A stretch of DNA of 64,000 bases, taken from the NCBI RefSeq assembly GCF_004798865.1, contig NW_025335440.1, forward strand, positions 8,477,704 to 8,541,703, given 5' to 3'. The position numbers and the translations under genes are program-made. The DNA comes from Varanus komodoensis (Eukaryota; Chordata; Lepidosauria; Squamata; Varanidae). Below are positions 56,515-64,000 of the stretch, piece by piece (position 1 is the first letter of the stretch; each line of letters starts with the position of its first letter). The notes below the pieces were generated by a model, which saw nothing but the letters and a program-made list of their open reading frames with translations, was not told the DNA's origin and did no database searches.

Positions 56515-57105
56515 TTGACAGCAAATTTTCAGTGAAGCTGGAATTTTGCCCATGGGCAGGGAGTGTATTTGTGTTGTTATTTGCTCCGAAGGTGGAGCAC
56601 CATACAGCACAAAATGGTTCAATGTATTGTTCATGTTCATTTAAAATGTATGAATCCAGTTTTCAGCCACAGTGGGGTATATACCAAGCAACCTGCGGTA
56701 CAACGCAAGTTAAATCAAAATGCCCAAGTTAAGACGCTCCCAACAAATGCAGATGCAGAAGGATAAGAAAGGTGTCCCACCATTAATAGTTGGTGTGAGT
56801 AAAACCTGCATTCCCATTTGAGGCATTGTTTTCACTGTATTTCGTTAGCATTTCCCTCTCTCGCTACCTTTGTCTCAATTCTGTTTTGCTCCTTTCCCAA
56901 AATTATCATTGACAATATAGTGACTGCGGAAATTAGTTCAAAGCAAAATGAATAAAACTGCTATGGAAAACATCACCAAAGTTGAGACGTTGAAAAGGGA
57001 GTTGTTTTTCTTCAGAAATGAGCAATATGGGAGACAAGTTTGGCACTAATCCATAGGAAAGGGTTAGAAGAAAACCTTTTGTGAAGCTTGATTTGCCGTG
57101 GCCTT
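56515..57105. other. Intronic stretch
   Basis: The sequence is AT-rich and nothing is recognised. Confidence 0.4.
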
Positions 57106-57343
57106 AGAACATAGAAACTGAGCGAGTCAGAAGGGGTCTTGCAGGCCATCTAGTCTGACCCCCGGCTCCAGCCGGCTCCATTCATGACATGCCTACCATG
57201 TGCATGTCCAGCCTATCCTTGAACACCCTCCCCGATGGGGCCTCAACCACCTCCCATGGAAGCCCATTCCACACCCTTGGGGTCCTAACTGTCAGGAAGT
57301 GCTTCCTGGCATCCAAACTGAACCTTGGTTCCTTCAGCTTGGA
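57106..57343 (-). mobile_element. CR1 LINE 3' end, copy 1 of a pair
   Basis: The + strand 'catagaaactgagcgagtca', 'gtctgacccccggctccagc' and 'tcaggaagtgcttcctggca' is the antisense of the CR1 3' part at 51290-51545. The minus frame still reads LDARKHFLTVRTPRVWNGLP and RLDMHMVGMS. Confidence 0.9.
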
Positions 57344-57472
57344 GGATTTTACAATCCTGGTTAGATCATGGTTCCCATCAGTGTCTAAGGAACCGTTTGC
57401 CTTCTGTGGAATGTCCAACACTCCCAGAACTGTGAGAAAAATCTGATTTTCCAGCACCTGCTTCAGCTCATA

Positions 57473-57643
57473 GAAACATAGAAACAGAGCGAGTCAGAAG
57501 GGGTCTCGCGGGCCATCTAGTCTGACCCCCGGCACCAGCCGGCTCCGCTCACGACATGCCCACCATGTGGACGTCCAGCCTGTCCTTGAACACCCGCACC
57601 GGTGGGGCTCCAACCACCTCCCAGGGAAGCCCATTCCACACCC
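57473..57643 (-). mobile_element. CR1 LINE 3' end, copy 2 of a pair
   Basis: Same orientation and same terminus as 57106-57343, 130 bp away: 'catagaaacagagcgagtca', 'ctgacccccggcaccagccg' and 'cccattccacaccc'. It is truncated earlier. The two copies differ at many positions, so they are separate insertions or an old duplication. Confidence 0.9.
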
Positions 57644-58589
57644 AAGCCTTGCTCACATGTAATGGCAGCATAGGCTGAATAAACCACAAACAATACATTG
57701 CTAAGCATCACTGCTAGCGGAGGACAAGTTCACCCTCTGGTCCTCACCCAACCCATTTGCTGGAGCATCTTGCGCACTTTTCACTGAAAACAAACTGATT
57801 CCCTGCATCTTTCCACCTCCCACATCGATGCCATTAATTTCCCATCTGCCCCCCTCAAAGTCACCCCTTGCCGGAGTGGACAAGACTGGTTGCCTCTTCC
57901 TCTCTCCACTCACTCAACTTATTGAAGCTCAGTGAAGTGGATAACCCTGGATAAGGCAGGGCAACGAGTCTGTGGATGTTGGCACTGCCTTTGTATTCAG
58001 TCATTCCTGTATAGAGGCTGGGGTGGGAACCATACCTCTGGGCATTTCTCCCCATTCCCCATGGCAACATTTGCCTCTGCAGAGGTCCGTTCTTCTTTGC
58101 TTGCTAACAGCTCTGCTAGCCGAGTTTTCAGTCCTCCGCCGCATTTATTGTCAAGAAGAGGAGGGCTTGGCTTGTTAAAGGCTTAATTGTCAAGGGCGTC
58201 CAAAGTATGCTGGACAATTGCAAGAGTCCAGGAAAGAGGGATGGCTGTAAACGGCTGCTCTGGGTCATTTTCCCTAAGTGATACTCCATTGAGAGCCATA
58301 CGTTTTGCAAAAATAGCCATCTCTTGACCTGAAAACAGTGTCATCTCTTCTTAAATATTGCTCACTGCTAATTTGGCTGCCATCCTACTAGAATTTGATA
58401 TTTTCTGTATCTCAGACAAGCTTTCTAGATGCATCTGAGGCATCTAAAGATATCTCCACCCTGGTTCATTTTCGTGTGCTGACGTCTATCAGGCTGGTGC
58501 GAGCTCAAGAGAGAATGAAGAGCATTCTTCCACGTCCAGGTTCGCCACTGGTGGCAGTCCAGGGTGCAGAAGAGGGGTGAGGCTCCTGA
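57644..58589. other. Intronic stretch
   Basis: No exon or named repeat is seen. Confidence 0.4.
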
Positions 58590-58700
58590 CCACGCAGGAC
58601 CATTAGCCTCAAAGGTTGGAATCAGGCTAGATGGCCCAGGGGTCAGACTAGATGACCTAGGAGGCCCCTTTCATCTCGCTGTATTTCTATGTTTCCATAT
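58590..58700 (+). mobile_element. CR1 LINE 3' terminus with internal duplication
   Basis: 'caggctagatggcccagggg' and 'tcagactagatgacctagga' repeat the CR1 end phrase twice within 40 bp, then 'ggcccctttcatctcgctg' and 'atttctatg'. Confidence 0.75.
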
Positions 58701-60298
58701 AATGCCCTGCACGACTTGGGATTGCTGAGAGAAGACCTTGTCCCTCACCAACCGGTCCAGTCACTGCCCAGACATGGACCTATGGCCCGATTGGAGTCCA
58801 CACAAAGAAGAGCCTTCAATTAATTTCTCCAATTAACATGGATGCAGTCACTCCAGAATTAGTCGCGCCATGTATTGGCTCGAGTTTTTAAATGCAAATT
58901 CACCATGCATGTTCAGCCTCTCAATTGCCTACTGAGAAAATAATTGCAAGGTTGCGGATTCTTTTTCTCTGTTTTGCTGTCTCCATCCCATCCTTCTGAG
59001 TTCTGCACGAAGGGAAGCTGTCTTCTAGGACCTGTGTGCAGCCTGAAAGTCAGGGCTATTTGCATATATTGTATAATCAGGCTGCACTGTGAGTCAGGGG
59101 GAGGAGGAAAGAATTTTGCAGGCCACTGAAGCCCCAAAACCAGTAGAAATCTTTGTCTCAAGCCCATCGCCTTCAGAAGCAAGTCATAGAAACTGGGTTA
59201 ATTGCATAACACTGAAGTCTCAGGCTTGATTGATAGACAGCTCAGGTTGTTAAAGAGGCATTAAGTCCAAGAAATTCCTGTTGAATAAAAGGAATGTGCA
59301 CACCTTCAAAAAGGGCTCGCAAAGGGGGATCCTTGAATTCATTTCCCTTCCCTTTTCTTCTGCTGTCAGTACATGTGCTGATAGCGCATTCTTTAGCGCA
59401 GTATGGAATACCGAGCAGAGCGGTTATTTGAAGAAGACATCGATGTCTTCTTCTGTCCCACAATGCCTTTCGGTTCAGAGAGCGAGAGAGCGAGCGCACG
59501 CATTCATGATTGGCAGGGCTGCTAACATCTGTTACGCTCTTTGCCCTCCTCCTTTGCATACAGAGCCCTTCCAGTTTCTTTTGCATCCACCCCAGGAGAC
59601 TGTAAGGCAAGTGTTGGGTTAGAAGGGACAGGATGGGGAAAATGCATCACTTGATCACGGATGCCTAACTGGGACCTACGCTTGCAAGATGTGGGGTGGT
59701 GGAAGTGGTTCCTGATTCCCCACACATCCCTGGTTCAGTGCCCACAGCAGTTTGAACATGGCCGCTGCTCCTCGGCAAGGAACAGGCGGAGCTCAGGTCC
59801 TACCTGCCCCTCCCTTCTCCTCTCCACCTGTAAGGACTTGGGGGTCTCCCCCCTTTGGAAGCAGCTTGATGAAGGCAGACTTGGCGCGCATCCACTGCGC
59901 ATCAACTCGCTTCGCTGCCCTCATATCACAGCAAAACACTCACCCAGCTTCGCCCAGGGGCTCCCAGCCTCCCCGGGCCGTTCTCCATCTCCTGAGATCC
60001 TAAGCAGAAGTTTCAGGGAATGAATATGAGACCTCCGATGTGCAAAGCAGGTTGGGCCGGTGGCCGTCTGGCCCCTTCCGACTCTACTATTCCATGAAAA
60101 CATGCTCATGTGCAGCCCCCAGAAGGCTCCGTCCCATAAGTTCCCTTCCTCCAATGCAGGAGAAGGGGTCCTTCTCCAGAGGAAAGGAACCCAGAGCGGT
60201 GGGGTCATTCCACGCACTCAGAACCTCCTCCAAACCTTTCTGTTTTCAAGAAGTTGTTCAACCCGTTGTCCTGTAGGCTCCCCAAACACAAATAAGTA
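58701..60298. other. Intronic stretch
   Basis: Frames at 59.24-59.62 kb and 59.66-60.02 kb lack domains. A short alternating GA/GC run lies near 59480-59500. No repeat is named. Confidence 0.4.
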
Positions 60299-60365
60299 CT
60301 TTATTTATTTATTTATTTATTTATTTATTAAAACATTTCTGTGCCGCCCCTTGCTGAAGCATGCG
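60299..60365 (-). mobile_element. L2 LINE 3' terminus
   Basis: (TTTA)n (60301-60329) leads to 'aaaacatttctgtgccgccc' and 'cttgctgaagcatg'. It is truncated within the terminal hairpin. Confidence 0.8.
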
Positions 60366-61489
60366 TTGCCCTCGGCCCTCAGTTATGTTTCCAGTCCTTT
60401 CAGATGCACAGTTTTGCTGTCTTTTATTCTACTGGTGTGATCTTTTTCAGAACTGCAGTCTTTGCTTTTTTTTCTGACAGCATTCCCGGGAATTCTTTGT
60501 TGTGATTGTAATCCTTCATCACAGACTGTGTTATAAGGTAGCTTGTGTTGGGAGCATTGGCTGGTCTTTCAAAACAACAACATGCATTCCAGCAGCTGTG
60601 TTGAATTTCTTCACAACAGGGGTGTGCAGTGAATGCCGTATGTTTTATTTTCCTGTGTCTAGCTAGCAGTGTACTTCCCTTTTTGACTGAGTAGAGAAAA
60701 TGTGGCCATGGCACCTTGCCTCTCCTTTCTCTTCCCCCTTCCTTTCTCTTCCCTTCCTTTCCATAATATGGGCCAAAGTTTCTCTTTCATGTCCGTGTGT
60801 CTTATGAATGAAAGAGCCATTTATTTCTCTGTGCTTTCTTGATTTAATGTTGGGCAATTTCCTATCTGTATTTGGTGAGCAGAATGCATCACGGTCTTCC
60901 GTTGAGAAGATAAAATGGAGAAGACACGTTTGTGGGTACATTCAGATGAATCCATCAGCCCAGTTCAACTTTTAAATAAATTAACAACAGGCCCAGTGAT
61001 ATGGCTATCAAGGTTTTGGGGGCAGTCAGCCTTTCCAGATAAATATTCTTGGTCTGTCGTCTTCCGTCCAGAGATTCACTTTCGCAACTAAGACAATGGA
61101 CAACAAAATCTGTTTATCCTACACCCTCCAATATTTCACAAATACAGATTTCAACCTTCTCATTTGTACAGAAATGGGAATGGAGAAGGAGGTTGAGCAA
61201 ACACACTTGGTCCATGATGCAGGGATGCCGACTACCTTGACTGATTCTGCAACGGCTCCCGTCACGCTGCGTTCAAAGCACTGTACGTTGGGGAACTGCC
61301 CATAACAGATTACTCTGAACAGAATAGCCAGAAGCATGTTTAATAGAATTTGGTTGGCTTGTATGTACAATAAAATAACAGCACTTCAAATACGTGAAGA
61401 AATATTTGCCATTTGGATAGTCGGGTATAGACTGTCCAACACTGTTGTAATTTTGGTAATTGCATTGCATATATCACCCACTCCACGTA
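60366..61489. other. Intronic stretch
   Basis: It is CT-rich near 60715-60765. The sequence is AT-rich elsewhere, with no recognised feature. Confidence 0.4.
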
Positions 61490-62040
61490 TCCACTCTTTT
61501 GATCTCCTTCAGAGCAGGCTCCCGAAGAAGGGCCGACCCAGGTCTTAATGGGCAGGCAGGTGTATATGGAAGGAGGCGCTCCTTCAGATATCCAGGTCCT
61601 GGGCCATTTAGGGCTTTATAAGTCATCACCAGCACCTTAAATTGGGCCTGGACTTCAACCGGCAGCCAGCGTAGCTGGTAGAGGACCAGCGTTATATGTG
61701 AATACCTTCCGGTCCCCGTTAACATCCTGGCAGCTCTGTTCTGAAACAGTTGAAGCAGCTGGACTGTCTCTAAAGGCAGCCCCACATAGAGCGCGTTAAA
61801 TTGTCCAATGGGAAGGTTACCAGGGTATGGGTCGCCATCTCTAGGCTCTGCTCATCCAGGTAAGGGCATAGTTTATGGATCAGCCGAAGGTAAAAGAAAG
61901 TGCTCCTTGCCACAGGAGTCACCTGGAGTTCCAAGGATAATTCTGGGTGGAGGAGCACTCCCAAATCATGCACACTGATCCTTAGGGGAAGTGAAACTCT
62001 GTCCAGAACAGGGCAAGGATCACTTACCTGGAGAGTTGAA
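61490..62040 (-). mobile_element. L2 LINE ORF fragment
   Basis: Minus frames carry LGVLLHPELSLELQVTPVAR and LRLIHKLCPYLDEQSLE (61770-61973), then LLQLFQNRAARMLTGTGRYS, QFKVLVMTYKALNG and GPGYLKERLLPYTPACPLRP (61520-61785). There is at least one frame break, near 61775. The 3' UTR is absent. Confidence 0.9.
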
Positions 62041-63059
62041 CCACCTACTAACGGGACCTACCATTGCATTTCCAAGGTGCCACAACTGAAGAGGCCATAT
62101 TCTTGAAAGCATGTCTGGAGCTGATCTCAGTCTCCAAGGAGGTAACATGAGAAGACACGGGCCCTTTGAAACCTTTTCTTTCTGTTGGTTTGTCAATGCA
62201 ACATTGTTCCCACTCCGTGCACGCACACTCACACACACACACACCAGAGTTGTTGCTTTTCTCTCCAAGGGAAAAAAATATGGAGGGCTTTAACTGACAG
62301 AAAACAAGCAAGCAAAACAACTTGAGGGATTCCATGGGACCCAAGTTCCTTGTTCTGCTGAATTCTCTTGGGGCCCATTGAAATTTGGATTTTTTTTCAA
62401 TTTTTATTGTCTTAACATATACAAGTACATAGAGAAATTTGGATGTTTATTGCAGAAGTAAACTGTATATATTGTGGAGTTTAATAACCCCTGCGAAAAC
62501 TGGGCCATGTATTGGCCTCCTGGCTTCCTCCTCCTGGTTTGCATGCATTTCCATTTCCTTCCAGCCTTCTGCCAACTTGCCATGAAAACAGGAGAATGCC
62601 ACTTGATCCTGCAACTTGTAAAGCCATCTGCATTAGTGACTATCATATTGTGTGATGGTAAAATCCATATGTCAAATTTATGTTTCATAAGACACCAGTG
62701 CGAGAATGAGCCATGTGTGAGCTGACTGGATTTCTTCTGTTCTCCAGCACAAAGCTCATCAGCCTTGGGTCTCATTCACAAATATGCATGTCTTTTTTCC
62801 CAAACAGGAAAGGTGTGGATATTCCAAGACAAAGCGTCCATGCTCTTTCAAACAGGCGGCCCAAATATGTTGTTTTCCCCAGAGGCTAAAGTCTTAAAAT
62901 GTACTTGGGGGTGGGTGTATTTCAGCACTGCGCTTCGGGGCAAACACACGCTTGGGAAATTGCAAACATTTCCTTAGGGTTGTAAATGGGATGTGTCTGC
63001 ATGATTTGCAAAATGCAGCTTGCTCTCTGTGCATCACCGAGGAGGTCTGTGGGCTCTCT
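62041..63059. other. Intronic stretch with (CA)n
   Basis: A short (CA)n lies at 62224-62246. Similarity to L2 'gccacaactgaagaggcc' near 62078 is weak. No exon is seen. Confidence 0.4.
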
Positions 63060-63200
63060 TGTGTTGGAGGCATTGGAGAGGGAGCTGGATACCCATGTGT
63101 CAGGGACGCTTGAACTTGGGAGTCCTGCACCGAGTGTGGAGCTGGGCACAATGACCTTACGGGCCCTTCCCACTCTGTTCTTCCATGATGCAATGTTTTT
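63060..63200 (+). mobile_element. CR1/L3 LINE 3' end
   Basis: 'gaggcattggagagggagct', 'ggatacccatgtgtcaggga' and 'cttacgggcccttcccactc' give the sense end of an old CR1-group copy. Confidence 0.65.
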
Positions 63201-63489
63201 TAGTTCAAGCCCTCTCCCCACCCCCACTGAGAAGTTAGGAAGCAAAACTGGATTAGATCCAGAAAGTTTTGCAACCTACCCTTCCATTTTCCTACAAGTA
63301 TCTCCCTGGAGGTCAACCAGCCTTTTGCCCTTAACTTGGAGATAAGCAGTTTTAACGAACAACATTTTTCACTGCTGTATTTACAAGCTCGGGACGCCGT
63401 TGTGCTCAGCTGAGGCAGATAGCATTGTTCATCTTAATTATGGTGACTAGATACGGAACAACCTGGAATTTCCAACAGCTGAGCAGGGC

Positions 63490-63570
63490 TGTCATAAATA
63501 GGCCATTCTGAATGGCTTTCAGAGAGGGTCGCCGTAAGTCAGAGACGGTTTGGTGGTGCATAAGAACAAC
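63490..63570 (+). mobile_element. Possible Bov-B/Sauria-type retroelement tail
   Basis: 'gagggtcgccgtaagtcaga' followed by 'gacggtttggtggtgcat' resembles the 'gggtcgc.ataagtcgga..cga' motif at the 3' end of Bov-B LINEs and Sauria SINEs of squamates, recalled from memory. It is short and decayed. Confidence 0.45.
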
Positions 63571-64000
63571 CGATGTGTGACGCTTGTCAGAAAATAATTG
63601 ACAAGAGTCACCGCCCCAAGTTTCTTCCGATGGATATAATGAGATAAGTCCCAACAGGCAAGATGTCTTGCCGTAATTTAAAAGTATGCGGTTTGAACAA
63701 GCCTCACTCACAAGACGGATTGGATGAACACCAACCGTTCATGCGCCGTCCCCGATGCTCTTCGTGTTGCTTTCTCGTGTTTTCGTTCGAGTTCTGATAA
63801 GATTTTGCTTGATTAATGAAAGATGGGCAGCCGGGTGAGCAGCAAGATTGCATTTCTAGCAGTCTTGTCCGTATTAATACCTCACCTCGGAGAAGTTGGT
63901 AGGCTGGGTAGAAATTATGGTGCTTCATTAGGAGCCTACACAAAAGAGATGATAAAGGGCAGGTAATACTTACATCTCTTCTGTTATTGGGAATGTCTCA
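63571..64000. other. Intronic stretch to window end
   Basis: No exon or repeat is recognised. Confidence 0.4.

Larger units (their letters stand above)
26552..64000 (+). other. CRHR2: Probable CRHR2 intron 2 (5' part, continues past window)
   Basis: A consensus donor GTAAGT opens at 26552. I searched by eye for exon 3 (YRECxxNGTWA) and for transmembrane exon motifs (IHWNLI, FFWMFVEGC, ETIQYRKAVKATL) on the + strand and found none. The intron would then exceed 37 kb. A short exon could have been missed. All L2 pieces in this interval lie antisense to the gene, as expected of an intron. Confidence 0.5.

Noticed and set aside
1-64000. Retrovirus-like or other capsid/envelope-bearing element
   Set aside because: I saw no long terminal repeats, primer-binding site, or gag, protease, integrase or envelope motifs. 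All RT-like frames are L2 or CR1 LINEs.

Overview
The window is vertebrate nuclear DNA, almost certainly from a squamate reptile (a lizard or snake). The reasons are that L2 and CR1/L3 LINE fragments dominate, that a MIR-type tRNA-derived SINE with an L2-like tail is abundant, that hAT, mariner and palindromic MITE-like remnants occur, and that (TTTA)n/(ATT)n tails and other microsatellites are frequent. This is a judgement from repeat style and not a species identification. There is no bacterial or organelle gene structure, no CRISPR array, no stand-alone tRNA or rRNA gene, and no retrovirus-like element that I could recognise.

Only one host gene is recognisable. It is the 5' end of the corticotropin-releasing hormone receptor 2 gene (CRHR2) on the + strand. 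Two coding exons are clear. Exon 1 (coding part 26168-26255) encodes an alpha-type N-terminus. Exon 2 (26432-26551) encodes the first half of the ligand-binding extracellular domain. They are separated by a 176-bp phase-1 intron that carries a pentanucleotide microsatellite. Upstream lie a 46-bp (AG)n tract, a three-codon upstream ORF and a polypyrimidine tract ending in CAG that looks like a splice acceptor. I could not find exon 3 or any transmembrane exon in the remaining 37 kb, so positions 26552-64000 are best read as a very long intron 2.

Layout: 1-25.9 kb is 5' flanking DNA full of repeats. It includes a hAT element (7070-8300) with an 8-bp target-site duplication and an internal 178-bp tandem array carrying TTAGGG-like motifs, a nested insertion at 11.9-12.5 kb, and a CR1 copy with an open C-terminal frame (18.1-18.7 kb). 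The CRHR2 5' end lies at 25.9-26.55 kb. The probable intron 2 (26.55-64 kb) holds further L2, CR1, SINE and mariner remnants. All L2 pieces recognised there lie antisense to CRHR2.

I found no new multi-gene system. The most interesting items are the satellite-bearing hAT element, the compact and possibly alternatively spliced CRHR2 5' end, the L2 orientation bias across the presumed intron, and two unassigned tracts with long overlapping reading frames (24.3-25.05 kb and 34.3-34.96 kb).
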